A stretch of 64,000 nt of DNA from Alcaligenes sp. SDU_A2 (lineage in GTDB: Bacteria > Pseudomonadota > Gammaproteobacteria > Burkholderiales > Burkholderiaceae_B). Positions 1-8,236 of the stretch are shown here, in pieces (position 1 is the stretch's first letter; each line of letters opens with the position of its first letter). The DNA is taken from NCBI RefSeq assembly GCF_038237375.1, contig NZ_CP151273.1:1612001-1676000 (forward strand), written 5' to 3'. Made by a program: the position numbers and the translations under genes. Below the pieces are notes generated by a model. That model had not been told where the DNA came from and did no database searches. It saw only the letters and a program-made list of their open reading frames with translations.

Positions 1-304
1 CCATGCTCATGAAGCCAGGAGCGCTGACGATGTTCCAGAACTGGCTCAGGCCGACCAGATTGCCGTCGCCGTCCTGAACGGCGCGCAGCAGAATGAACAA
101 CATGGGCAGAGCCAGAAACAGCAAGAGCAGCGCCAGCAGCGAGAGCGTCAAGAAGCGGCGGGCCACGAACCCAAGCCAGACAGGCAGAGGCTGCCGGGTC
201 AGGGGTGGCGCGGATCGCTTGCCGACGACTGAAGGCGGGAGCGATAGGGCCGTTGCGCGGCTTGCGCCGCTATGGCTGGCGGTAGACAGTTCAGGCGTGG
301 GCAT
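1..304 (-). CDS. ABC transporter permease, N-terminal part (runs off the window)
   Basis: Only the first 101 codons are inside the window; no stop is seen. The ATG at 304 lies inside the end of the ATPase gene (14-base overlap), the usual sign of translational coupling. The peptide has a polar, proline-rich lead of about 45 residues, then a strongly hydrophobic segment (LSLLALLLLFLALPMLFILL) followed by a short loop, as in the first membrane span of inner-membrane permeases. With the ATPase and LysR gene beside it, a permease of a phosphonate (2-aminoethylphosphonate) importer is the best guess; the substrate is inferred from context only. Confidence 0.6.
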   Translation of the reverse strand, partial: MPTPELSTASHSGASRATALSLPPSVVGKRSAPPLTRQPLPVWLGFVARRFLTLSLLALLLLFLALPMLFILLRAVQDGDGNLVGLSQFWNIVSAPGFMSM

Positions 305-1367
305 ACAGGGCCTCGCTGGGGAGCTGGACGCGACAACGGCGCGCGGCCAAGGGGGCAAGCAGGCGGTCGCCCTGTTCCGGATTGACGATGGCCTGTACGG
401 TCAGCCCATCCATGCCTTCGGGGCGCAGCGTCAGCTTGTAGTGGCGGCCCAGGAAGATGCCGTCCACGATGTCGGCCAGAAACGTGTTGGCGATGCCATT
501 GGGGTTGGACGAGTCCAGCACCCGGATATTTTCGGGGCGGATAAATAGGCGGCCTGGCTTGACCGGCGCATCCTGGCCCAGATCCAGGCGGGCGCGCTCG
601 ACCATGACCGAACAACTGTTCAGCGGCGTATAGGGCAGCCAGTTGGCCTCTCCGATAAAGCCGGCCACAAAGGGGTTGGCGGGTGCCCGGTATAGGGCCT
701 GCGGGCGGTCAAACTGGACCAGCCGGCCTTTGTCCATGACGGCGATCCGGTCGGCCATCACCATCGCTTCTTCCTGGTCGTGCGTGACCATCAGCGTAGT
801 AATCGACAATTGCTTTTGCAGGGCGCGCAGCTCTACGCGCAGCCGTTCACGCACCTGGGCATCCAGCGCCGACATCGGCTCGTCCAGCAGCAGCAGCGAG
901 GGCGAGGGGGCCAGAGCGCGGGCCAGGGCGACACGTTGTTGCTGACCACCGGACAGTTGCGCCGGGTACTTGTTTTCCGAGCCCGACAAGCCGACCAGAT
1001 CCAGCATTTCCGAGACGCGCAGTTGCACCTGTTCGGCCAGCTTGCGGCGTGGCGACAGGCCATAGGCGATGTTCTGCGCCACGGTCAGGTTCGGGAACAG
1101 GGCATAGGACTGAAACAAAATGCCGTAATCGCGCTGCTGCGGCGGCAACTGGCTGATATCCCGACCCGCCATGATGATGGCACCGCGGTCGGCGCGTTGC
1201 AGACCGGCAATGCTGCGCAGCAAGGTGGTCTTGCCGCAGCCCGAAGGCCCCAGCAGGCAGACCAGCTCGCCGGCCTGTATGTCCAGGCTGACCTGGTCCA
1301 GGGCGGTAAAGGAACCGAACTGCTTGTGCAGTCCTTGTATCGATAAAAAGGCGGCAGTGGCGCTCAT
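291..1367 (-). CDS. ABC transporter ATP-binding protein, probably 2-aminoethylphosphonate importer
   Basis: A 358-residue nucleotide-binding subunit that would power uptake of a small solute. It shows the Walker [11 protein letters not shown]-loop, the signature LSGGQQQR, Walker B LLLLDEP and the switch histidine in MVTHDQEEA, then a C-terminal TOBE-like regulatory region of about 120 residues (FIRPENIRVL). This layout is that of the PotA/FbpC/PhnT group. The start at 1367 gives MSATAAFLSIQGLHK; the frame is open further upstream, but that would place coding sequence in the divergent promoter. The 2-aminoethylphosphonate assignment follows the recurrent pairing of such ATPases with a divergent LysR regulator; iron or polyamine transport is the alternative. 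Confidence 0.75.
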   Translation of the reverse strand: MSATAAFLSIQGLHKQFGSFTALDQVSLDIQAGELVCLLGPSGCGKTTLLRSIAGLQRADRGAIIMAGRDISQLPPQQRDYGILFQSYALFPNLTVAQNIAYGLSPRRKLAEQVQLRVSEMLDLVGLSGSENKYPAQLSGGQQQRVALARALAPSPSLLLLDEPMSALDAQVRERLRVELRALQKQLSITTLMVTHDQEEAMVMADRIAVMDKGRLVQFDRPQALYRAPANPFVAGFIGEANWLPYTPLNSCSVMVERARLDLGQDAPVKPGRLFIRPENIRVLDSSNPNGIANTFLADIVDGIFLGRHYKLTLRPEGMDGLTVQAIVNPEQGDRLLAPLAARRCRVQLPSEALYAHA

Positions 1368-1506
1368 TCCGAAATCCGGCTTGTCATGTAGGTCATGGCC
1401 GCCAGTATGTGAGCCGTACATGATGGCTCTATGACAGAACATAAAATTTCTGTAATACGAGAATCGGATAATTTGGACTTCGAGTGTTTTGCGGGAGAGT
1501 CGCAGC

Positions 1507-2379
1507 ATGCTGGCTCTGGAACTGAAGTCTTTTCACGCCATCGCCCATAGTGGCTCTATTACTAAGGCTGCGCAGATGCTGGGCATCAGTCAGCCTACCG
1601 TCACGTCGCATCTGCGCCAGTTGGAAGCGCGCTATGGCATAGAATTGTTTTATCGACAGGGCAAAGGAGTTTACCTAAGTGAGCAAGGCGAACGTCTGCT
1701 GCCCCAGGTCGAAGAGCTGATGCAGCAGGCGGCCCAGATCGACTTCAGCCTGCGCGATCTGCGTGATCTGAAAAGCGGCAAAGTGCGAGTCGGTGCTACG
1801 GGGCCTTACTACATCATGGATGTGTTACGACGGTTTTACCAAGCCTATCCAGGTGTGGAAATGAAGTTGAGCATAGATAACTCGCAACGGGTGCTCAGCA
1901 GCTTGCTCGATTACCAGTTGGATGTCATTGCCTCGTCATTTTTAGTGGACGACGAACGTATCATCCGGGTGTTGCTGGCTTCGGACCCCTTGGTCGTGGT
2001 TTTACGGCGCGATCACCCGCTGGCCGCGCGCAAGCGGGTGCGTATTGCCGAGCTTTGCCCTCATACGATTCTGATGCGAGAAAACGGCTCCATGACTCGA
2101 GAACTCTGTCTGCAAGTTTTCCGGCAGGCCGGGCAGCAGCCTGGCCAGGTGCTGGAGATCGGCAGCCGGGAGGCCATTTGTTGGGCCATAGTTTGTGGTT
2201 TGGGGGCCAGTTTGTTGCCTTTGCGGGAAGTTCCCGCCCACCCCGAGATCGTCACGCTGCGCATCAGCGACGTGTCCGTGCATCTGAACGAATATGTGTA
2301 TTGCCTGAAAGAACGCGCGCATGGTCATGCCATACGCGCGTTTCTGGATCAGGTTCAGGTGGATTTGCCCGTTCGCTAG
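1507..2379 (+). CDS. LysR-family regulator divergent from the ABC importer
   Basis: A 290-residue LysR-type regulator. The N-terminal winged helix-turn-helix is clear (HAIAHSGSITKAAQMLGISQ, then PTVTSHLRQLEARYG), followed by a substrate-binding domain of about 200 residues starting near KSGKVRVGATG. The ATG at 1507 follows GGGAGAG at good spacing. It is divergent from the importer genes, and the 139 bases between them (1368-1506) should hold the shared operator, so it probably controls the importer in response to the imported compound. Ligand unknown; regulators of this look often sit beside 2-aminoethylphosphonate transporters. Confidence 0.85.
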   Translation: MLALELKSFHAIAHSGSITKAAQMLGISQPTVTSHLRQLEARYGIELFYRQGKGVYLSEQGERLLPQVEELMQQAAQIDFSLRDLRDLKSGKVRVGATGPYYIMDVLRRFYQAYPGVEMKLSIDNSQRVLSSLLDYQLDVIASSFLVDDERIIRVLLASDPLVVVLRRDHPLAARKRVRIAELCPHTILMRENGSMTRELCLQVFRQAGQQPGQVLEIGSREAICWAIVCGLGASLLPLREVPAHPEIVTLRISDVSVHLNEYVYCLKERAHGHAIRAFLDQVQVDLPVR

Positions 2380-2392
2380 GCGCGTTGTCGCG

Positions 2393-4405
2393 TCAAGACT
2401 GCGAGAGTGCCTTCTGGAAAGCGTCGCGTGCCTGGTGTACTGCCTGGCGACGCTCTTGCAAGGTGGTGCGCAGAGCGGCGATCTGGTCTTCCTGCGCAGC
2501 CAGTTGCTCGGTAAAACGCTGTCCCAGCGTGCTTTGCGCGGTAACTGCAGCCAGGTTGGCGCGGATGCGTTCCTGTTCGCTGACCGTCTCCTCCAGCGTT
2601 TGTAGGGTCTGCTTCTGCTGATCCTGCGCCTGGCTTAATTGACGGCGTAGCGCGATCAGTTCGTCCATGCGCTGGGCCTGGGCGGTATCCATGCCCGTGC
2701 CGCGCCATTGGGTCAGCAGGTTCTCGTCGATATCCTCCAGGCTCAGTTCCATCTGGTCCTGAATGCTCAGTTGCGCCGTGACGGTCACCGTCTGGCCTTT
2801 AGGAACCTTGACCCGCAGGCGGTGTTCTTGCGCCGTGTCGCTGTCGTGCGCGTCCGATTGCAGTGTCCATCCATCCTGGCGGGGCAACTGAATCAGAACC
2901 TGGCGATCCTGGTCGGCTGCGCCTTTGATCTGAAAGCGGTGGTGCTGGATGCGGGTCCAGTCCGAGCGGGCGATGCCATCGGCCACGCGGGTGCGGGACA
3001 GACGGTGTTCCTCTGTCTGTTCGGCGCGCACCTGCACTTTGTTGTCGCGTGCAAAGTAGATCAGGCGTTGTTCGCCGGCCGGCAGTCCGGCCAATTCGGC
3101 ATCGCCCACATGACCGCTGCGCTGGTCAAAAACGGTAATGATGCCCGGCGGCAAGGAATTGGCCTGCTGGTTATCCAGCAAGATAGCGGCGGTGGGATGA
3201 TCGCTGCTCTGGCCGCTGCGGTAGACAGACAGGGCGTCGGCCTTCAGTTCTGTGTCCACAAACGGAACCGATACGGTCTGTCCGGCCGGCACATCCAGCG
3301 CTTGAGGCAGGCTGAAGCGGACATTGGACAGGTTTTCCTGGGCCTGCGAGGTCGCCTCCGGGCCGTAGGGCTGGGCCCAGGCGCTGTCCTGCGCCATTTC
3401 GGCCATCACAGGCGCGATGGGGGCGGGCATGGCCATCCTGCGTTCGCTTGCCTTGGCCTGCAGGGCAGCGCCTTGCGCTGTCCTTGCCTGTTGCATGGCC
3501 GATTGGGTGTCGGCGGCCGGAGCCAAGGCGCTGCCCACGGCAACGGGCAGTTCGGGGCGCTGGTTCCAGTAGCGTTCCAGCAGACGTTGGCGCAGTACGA
3601 CGGGCGAGCCCGAGCTTAATGTCACCTTGACCTGTTTCCAGTCCTCGCCGCTGGTGTTCTCGAACACGGCCCAGGCCTGCAGGCGGGCTTTGTCGCCATC
3701 GAGCATCAGTCTGTACGTGCTTTTCCAGACCGGCGCAGGAATCAGGTAGGACAGACGGGCCGGGCCTTGGCCGGCTTGGTCCAGCACAATATGAATGTCG
3801 CGGCTCTGGTCATTGCTCTGGCTGGCCAGCACCTGGGTGGCGCGCTGCAGCTTTTTCTGCAACTCGCTATCGAGTACGTCCAGATTGGCGTCGGGGCCCA
3901 GTTCCAGTGTTTGGATCTGGCCGTTGTCGGCCAAGACGGTCAGCAGAGTCTGCGCTGCACGGTCGCGTGTCGGCGGCGAATTTTGCACGCCCAGCACCGC
4001 ACCGCTGACGTTGCGTCCCTGGGAGCTGGCCTTGACCTGTACGCCACGCAGCGCATGGGCCAGGGCGGCGGGCGAGCGCAGATCCTCGGCCGAGAAGGGC
4101 AGGCTGTCAAAAGTTTCTTGCAGCGGAGCCAGGCCCGCGAGTGTAACCGAGGCAATACGGTGTGTGCCGTCGATGGCCGTCAGTGTCTTGAGGACGTCGT
4201 CCACCTGGTTAAGCGGCACGCGAATATGCAGGGCCCCTTCTTTGTCGGTTTGGGCGCTGCGTTCAATTTCGGCCACGCCTGCGGTCGATAGGGTAATGGT
4301 CTGGATGTCGCCGGCCAGGGCTGCCGTGCTGCACCAGGTCAATCCCAAGACCAGCAGGCTGCGGTTCAAAAGACGTAAGCGAGAAGGAGAAACGCAGCGG
4401 GACAT
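2393..4405 (-). CDS. DUF4139 domain-containing exported protein
   Basis: A 670-residue protein with a signal peptide (positively charged start, LLVLGLTWCSTAALA, likely cut after ALA near residue 31), so periplasmic or surface exposed. The middle shows the DUF4139 pattern, including YLIPAPVWKSTYRLML and the later beta-rich half with PAGQTVSVPFVDTEL. The last 95 residues are charged, glutamine-rich heptad-like sequence (LIALRRQLSQAQDQQKQTL onward), a probable coiled coil. DUF4139 proteins have no settled function; some relatives have been called mucoidy inhibitor A. It is a single-gene unit facing away from the prepilin peptidase. Confidence 0.75.
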   Translation of the reverse strand: MSRCVSPSRLRLLNRSLLVLGLTWCSTAALAGDIQTITLSTAGVAEIERSAQTDKEGALHIRVPLNQVDDVLKTLTAIDGTHRIASVTLAGLAPLQETFDSLPFSAEDLRSPAALAHALRGVQVKASSQGRNVSGAVLGVQNSPPTRDRAAQTLLTVLADNGQIQTLELGPDANLDVLDSELQKKLQRATQVLASQSNDQSRDIHIVLDQAGQGPARLSYLIPAPVWKSTYRLMLDGDKARLQAWAVFENTSGEDWKQVKVTLSSGSPVVLRQRLLERYWNQRPELPVAVGSALAPAADTQSAMQQARTAQGAALQAKASERRMAMPAPIAPVMAEMAQDSAWAQPYGPEATSQAQENLSNVRFSLPQALDVPAGQTVSVPFVDTELKADALSVYRSGQSSDHPTAAILLDNQQANSLPPGIITVFDQRSGHVGDAELAGLPAGEQRLIYFARDNKVQVRAEQTEEHRLSRTRVADGIARSDWTRIQHHRFQIKGAADQDRQVLIQLPRQDGWTLQSDAHDSDTAQEHRLRVKVPKGQTVTVTAQLSIQDQMELSLEDIDENLLTQWRGTGMDTAQAQRMDELIALRRQLSQAQDQQKQTLQTLEETVSEQERIRANLAAVTAQSTLGQRFTEQLAAQEDQIAALRTTLQERRQAVHQARDAFQKALSQS

Positions 4406-4630
4406 AGGTATTTCCTTGTTCGTTCATAGGCAAAGCGTGTTGGGCGCATTATGCCGACCCTTGCGTTTGCGTGCCCGTGAATCAGGTAACAAAAGACTGC
4501 CGTCTGCTGCAAGATGGCAATCCAGGTCGAAAAAGTCCTGCTGGTCATCCGGGCGTCGTCGGCCTCTGCTAGCATCCCTTCTGCGCCTCGGGCGTGACGG
4601 CGCAATCAGCAATTTCAAGGACGACTGACG

Positions 4631-5314
4631 ATGATGTGGATGCAATGGGGCGGTGCATGGGCCGGTATGTTGGCGGCGGTGGGTGTGGCCCTGCTGCTGG
4701 CTTGGCCGGCTCGGCGTCTGGCCTGGGCGTTGCCGGTCGAACTGGAGCCGTCATTGCAGGAGCGTTCGCAGCAGTCCCATCAGCGCTGGCGGGCGTGGTT
4801 CCAGCTGGCAGCGCTGGTGTTGATGGTGTTGGCCGGATGGCAATTGCAACTAAGGCCGGCTTTGCTGGCCGCTTTATTATTTATCGCAGGCGGTATGCTG
4901 CTGGCCTGGATCGATGCGGAAACCGGTTATTTGCCTGATCGCCTGACCCTGCCTTTGCTTTGGCTGGGGCTGCTGGTCAATCTGGATGATACGTTTGCCT
5001 CCTTGCCGATGGCGGTATTGGGGGCCGCCTTGGGCTATACGATTCTGTGGGTGGTGAATCAGTCCTTTTTGATGGGCACAGGCCGCCATGGCATGGGCTA
5101 TGGCGACTTTAAGCTGCTGGCGGCGCTGGGGGCCTGGTTGGGGGCACCGGTGCTGCCTACCGTAATATTGGTGGGGTCCGCCTCTGGCCTGTTGGTGGCT
5201 TTGCTGTTGCGTCTGAGCGGGCGCTTGCAAGCCGGGCAGGCTTTGCATTTTGGTCCGTATCTGGTGGCTGGCGGACTGTTTGCCTTTTTTGCATCGCTTG
5301 CGATTCCGTCCTGA
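4631..5314 (+). CDS. Prepilin peptidase, A24 family, single-domain form
   Basis: A 227-residue polytopic membrane protein with six or so hydrophobic segments. It carries both aspartates of the A24 (type IV prepilin peptidase) active site: one in IDAETGYLPD and one in the hallmark GMGYGDFKL. Full-length PilD/GspO enzymes are about 270-290 residues and start with a cysteine-rich N-methyltransferase domain; that domain is absent here. The start is the first of two adjacent ATGs behind AAGGA. No pilin or secretion genes are in the window, so the substrate is unknown. Confidence 0.8.
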   Translation: MMWMQWGGAWAGMLAAVGVALLLAWPARRLAWALPVELEPSLQERSQQSHQRWRAWFQLAALVLMVLAGWQLQLRPALLAALLFIAGGMLLAWIDAETGYLPDRLTLPLLWLGLLVNLDDTFASLPMAVLGAALGYTILWVVNQSFLMGTGRHGMGYGDFKLLAALGAWLGAPVLPTVILVGSASGLLVALLLRLSGRLQAGQALHFGPYLVAGGLFAFFASLAIPS

Positions 5315-5509
5315 TTCATTCCCGGTGGCGTGGGTTTCCATCATCCCGCGCGGCGCGCACGGCACATTTTGTGCTGACAGGGATGACAGGTGCATTTTGG
5401 GTGGGCTGCAAAGTCGTGGTACAAGGTGTCGGGCGTCGGCGGCACGCCGTTGATTCTGCGTGATCGCAGCCGGTTTGTCTGACTGCCCGGCGGGTCGGAT
5501 TTTTGGGAA

Positions 5510-6586
5510 ATGTACATGATTATTGTTGTGGGTGCCGGTATTGCCGGCATGGTGGCGACACGTCGTCTGAGCATGCAAGGGCACAAACCTGTCTGGGTGT
5601 CTGCCGCTGCGCCGCCGGCCGCGTTGGGAGAAACCTTGTCCGAACGCGGGGTGCGATTTTTGAATGCGCTGGGCTGGTCGGGGGCGTTGGACGCAACGGT
5701 CGCCCTGCCTTCCCAAGGGCGGTTTTCGGTATGGGGCAGTGCCGGGCTGCGCACCGTGCAAGATGAAGATGGCCAGGGCTATCTGGTGGATAAGGCGCGT
5801 CTGGAGGACAGGCTGGGGCAATGGTTGCAGCGCGACATTCAGGGGGCGCAACGTGCTCGTGTACAGCGGGTGGAGTCTTTAAGCGACGGCGTGCGCGCCG
5901 TGCTTGACGACGGTAGCGTGCTGCAAGGGCAGGCGTTGATCGATTGCACCGGTCGGGCGGCTATTTCGAGCGATGCACAGACTGAGCGTCGCCGTCTGGA
6001 TAGGTTGGTGGCCGTGTGGCGGGTGTTCGATCTGCCCGAGCACGTCCAGACCTTGTCTGCCTCGCTGGTAGAAGCCGTGGAGCTGGGGTGGTGGTATATG
6101 TCGCCCATGCCTGGGCAGCGCATGATGGTGGCCTTGTTTTCCGATGCCGATCTTCTGCCCGAATCGTTGAGCCGAGATGCAGGTTGCTGGAGTGGTTTGG
6201 CCCGCAGTTCGGATGCCGTTCGGGTGCGTTTGGAGAGTCTGGGCATCGATTGCGTGCTCGACCAGGTAACGCCGACCGTATCGGCGGCGGCCAGCACTCT
6301 GGCCTCTTGCGTGGTACAGGGACGAATCTTGCGTGCCGGCGATGCCGTGGCGACGATGGACCCTTTGGCTGCGACAGGATTGGCCACCGCCTTGTGGAGC
6401 GGGGTGCAATCGGCCGACGCCGCTTTGGCGCTGCTCAAGGGCGATGCCGGGCCGGCGCATCGTTACGAAAAAGACTATCTGCTGGGGCTGGTGCATCACC
6501 TGAATTCACAACATGCCTTGTATGGCATGGAACAGCGCTATGCTGGTCAGCCATTTTGGCAGCGCCGCCATCGTCCCTTGGACTGA
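5510..6586 (+). CDS. FAD-dependent oxidoreductase (halogenase/monooxygenase-like)
   Basis: A 358-residue flavoprotein. The N-terminus is a Rossmann dinucleotide fold (IIVVGAGIAGMVATRRL), and the second FAD motif is GDAVATMDPLAATGLATAL near residue 280. This pairing, with GWWYMSPMPG in between, places it in the class A monooxygenase / tryptophan-halogenase / LodB-like superfamily. The lysine and WxWxIP motif of true FAD-dependent halogenases are not seen. Relatives include LodB/GoxB and QhpG, which modify a tryptophan in a partner enzyme, but no such partner gene is adjacent. Substrate unknown. Confidence 0.65.
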   Translation: MYMIIVVGAGIAGMVATRRLSMQGHKPVWVSAAAPPAALGETLSERGVRFLNALGWSGALDATVALPSQGRFSVWGSAGLRTVQDEDGQGYLVDKARLEDRLGQWLQRDIQGAQRARVQRVESLSDGVRAVLDDGSVLQGQALIDCTGRAAISSDAQTERRRLDRLVAVWRVFDLPEHVQTLSASLVEAVELGWWYMSPMPGQRMMVALFSDADLLPESLSRDAGCWSGLARSSDAVRVRLESLGIDCVLDQVTPTVSAAASTLASCVVQGRILRAGDAVATMDPLAATGLATALWSGVQSADAALALLKGDAGPAHRYEKDYLLGLVHHLNSQHALYGMEQRYAGQPFWQRRHRPLD

Positions 6587-6599
6587 CAAGATGCGTTAT

Positions 6600-7085
6600 T
6601 TATTCGGCCGGCAGGCCGAAGCGCCGATGCAAGATCAGCACCCATGCTGCCAGGGCAGCGATGAACAGACCGGAACCCAGCAGCAGGGTTTCGGTGTCCA
6701 GATGGCTGGGGGTGTGCTGGTTGGCGCGCAGTATCGACCAATGCACAAAGGCTAACAATGCGATCAGCAGCAGCGACAGGGACTGCAGCCAATTGGACAG
6801 ATAGCTTAAGCTTTCCTGGCGTCGTTCCGGATTCAGCCAATAGCTGCGGCGTGGGATGCGGATGGCCTGATCGGGAAGCTTGGTAAACAGTGCCCCCAGC
6901 AGCGCACAGCCCAATGGCAGCAAGATCATCAGCGCAATCATTACAGTGACATATTGATCGCGCTCCATGAAACCGTCGGCCACGCCTTGCGTAGTAAAGT
7001 GCGAGGCAATCAGTTGGGGCAGGGCAGGGTGAGTCCACCAGACATACATGACGGCGGCAAAGATCGGGATCAGAGTCAGGTGCAT
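6600..7085 (-). CDS. DUF1648-type membrane protein
   Basis: A 161-residue integral membrane protein converging on the flavoprotein gene. It has four hydrophobic segments (near residues 3-18, 46-68, 98-115, 135-152). After the first one comes a LPQLIASHFTTQGVADGF stretch that fits the DUF1648 pattern found in SdpI-like proteins and other small bacterial membrane proteins. Function unknown. The GCAT/ATG start at 7085 is the first in frame and precedes the first membrane span directly. Confidence 0.6.
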   Translation of the reverse strand: MHLTLIPIFAAVMYVWWTHPALPQLIASHFTTQGVADGFMERDQYVTVMIALMILLPLGCALLGALFTKLPDQAIRIPRRSYWLNPERRQESLSYLSNWLQSLSLLLIALLAFVHWSILRANQHTPSHLDTETLLLGSGLFIAALAAWVLILHRRFGLPAE

Positions 7086-7153
7086 GGCGCGTCTCCAAAA
7101 CCGCAGTGTATCGCCCGATATATCGGTAGCCCGTGAAGGAAAATTAACGGGTC

Positions 7154-7441
7154 AGCATGCCCGGCCCTTCTCGTCCTCGCGCAAGGTGCTCAAGCACCTT
7201 GCTTCCTGGGCCCATAAAGCAAAATGCCGACCATCTTACGATGATCGGCATTTCGAGGAATCTGGTGCCCAGGAGAGGACTCGGTCACACTAGCGCGACC
7301 CCAGCCGGGCCTGCATGCCCGGCCTTTCTCGTCCTCGCGCAAGGTGCTCAAGCACCTTGCTTCCTGGGCCCATAAAGCAAAATGCCGACCATCTTGCGAT
7401 GATCGGCATTTTGAGGAATTTGGTGCCCAGGAGAGGACTCG
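7154..7441. repeat. Tandem 158-bp repeat carrying a tRNA-Leu 3-prime fragment
   Basis: Two nearly identical units, 7154-7283 and 7312-7441, offset by 158 bp. Each holds GCATGCCCGGCC, a perfect 10-bp stem (GCAAGGTGCT/AGCACCTTGC), an intrinsic terminator with stem AAAATGCCGA, and the last 21 bases of tRNA-Leu. In the right unit those 21 bases belong to the complete tRNA gene; in the left unit (7263-7283) the rest of the tRNA is missing. Also present in inverted orientation at 9842-10009. Confidence 0.85.
7379..7412 (-). terminator. Intrinsic terminator of tRNA-Leu copy 1
   Basis: Read on the minus strand just beyond the tRNA 3-prime end: a 15-bp stem with one mismatch (AAAATGCCGA... / ...TCGGCATTTT) around a 4-base loop, ending in TTTT. 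A second copy of the hairpin lies 158 bp further on (about 7221-7254). Confidence 0.8.
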
Positions 7442-7505
7442 AACCTCCACACCTTGCGGCACATGGACCTGAACCATGCGCGTCTACCAATTCCGCCACC
7501 TGGGC
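7421..7505 (-). tRNA. tRNA-Leu (anticodon CAG), copy 1
   Basis: An 85-base gene with encoded CCA. The acceptor stem GCCCAGG/CCTGGGC is intact, and the T-arm holds GGTTCGAGTCC. The anticodon loop is TTCAGGT between CATGG and CCATG, giving CAG. The length fits a class II tRNA with a long variable arm. The sequence is identical to copies at 9767-9851 and 18692-18776. Confidence 0.97.
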
Positions 7506-7891
7506 TCTGACTGCAGTTTGTTGCGTATTAGGCTGCGCTTTTTAAAAAAAGCGCCAATCAGCAAGACAGAAGATAACTATAGCACGTTTATAAAAATACG
7601 CAAAGATTATTTTCTTTAATCCCTTTACTTTGTAAGGCTGTATTGCGTCTGTCTTGCGCGTTCGCACAAACACTTCTATGCTTATTGCTGTATCAAGAGT
7701 TGGGGCAACCCATGCCAACCTGTGTACCCGCACAAGGTGGATTCACGATACGGCCTGTCGGCAAACAAGGGGATATGCTTTGCAAACCCGCCGCCGGCGG
7801 GTTTTTCATTGGGGGCCTATGCGCCCAACGGGTCTTTTAATCCAACTTGCTCACCCGGACATCTGTTCCAAGAGCTAAACAGGAGCATTTC
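7506..7891. other. Intergenic region with a terminator and no convincing gene
   Basis: About 390 bp between tRNA-Leu copy 1 and the next gene. The left half is AT-rich. The right half contains a strong intrinsic terminator (7784-7806) pointing towards the downstream gene. Short open frames here have arginine/cysteine-rich translations without family resemblance and no Shine-Dalgarno site. The terminator could belong to a small RNA or attenuator; I see no protein gene. Confidence 0.5.
7784..7806 (+). terminator. Intrinsic terminator upstream of the 7892 gene
   Basis: Perfect 9-bp stem AAACCCGCC / GGCGGGTTT with a 3-base loop and a run of five Ts. It stands 86 bp before the start of a gene on the same strand, where it could act as an attenuator or end a short upstream transcript. 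Confidence 0.75.
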
Positions 7892-8236
7892 ATGCCTGCA
7901 CCGTTTTACTACCACCTGACTTTAGGCCAACGCCACTACCGCATCCAGGCTCGCCCAGGTTGTTCGCGCCTGGCCGTGCTCGAAGCCAGTCGGCCCAACA
8001 TCCTGGGGGCCTATGAACCGCGCTGGCTTGGTTCCAGTTGCCGAGGCGGCTACTGGGCAGCGTTCCATGACGAAATCGACAGTCAATTGCTCCTGAACAT
8101 GGATGCCATCGCCCGCCTGATCGATTCCCATCGCCTGGCCAGGCCTGATACGGAGCTGGACGCCGATCTGGACACCGTGCTGAATCTGCACGGACGCCTG
8201 CGCACCTTACCCGGCCTGGAGCGCAGGGCGGCTTAG
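7892..8236 (+). CDS. Hypothetical protein inside the inverted tRNA-Leu repeats
   Basis: A 114-residue soluble protein with no family that I recognise. The ATG at 7892 has AGGAG six bases upstream; an earlier in-frame ATG at 7847 has none. The N-terminus (MPAPFYYHLTLGQRHYRIQA) looks like a beta-rich start, the C-terminal half is helical, and there are only two cysteines. Its stop overlaps the convergent ferric-reductase gene by 4 bp. Being inside the inverted-repeat segment with two iron-related genes makes an iron-linked role possible, but nothing in the protein shows it. Confidence 0.55.
   Translation: MPAPFYYHLTLGQRHYRIQARPGCSRLAVLEASRPNILGAYEPRWLGSSCRGGYWAAFHDEIDSQLLLNMDAIARLIDSHRLARPDTELDADLDTVLNLHGRLRTLPGLERRAA

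Noticed and set aside
5341-5754. A 137-codon minus-strand frame upstream of the flavoprotein
   Set aside because: It runs into the flavoprotein gene antisense, has no ribosome site and a composition typical of a shadow frame.
7154-7441. CRISPR array from the repeated units at 7.2-7.4 kb
   Set aside because: Only two units, long (about 130 bp) and nearly identical throughout, with tRNA and terminator content; no short repeat/unique spacer pattern.
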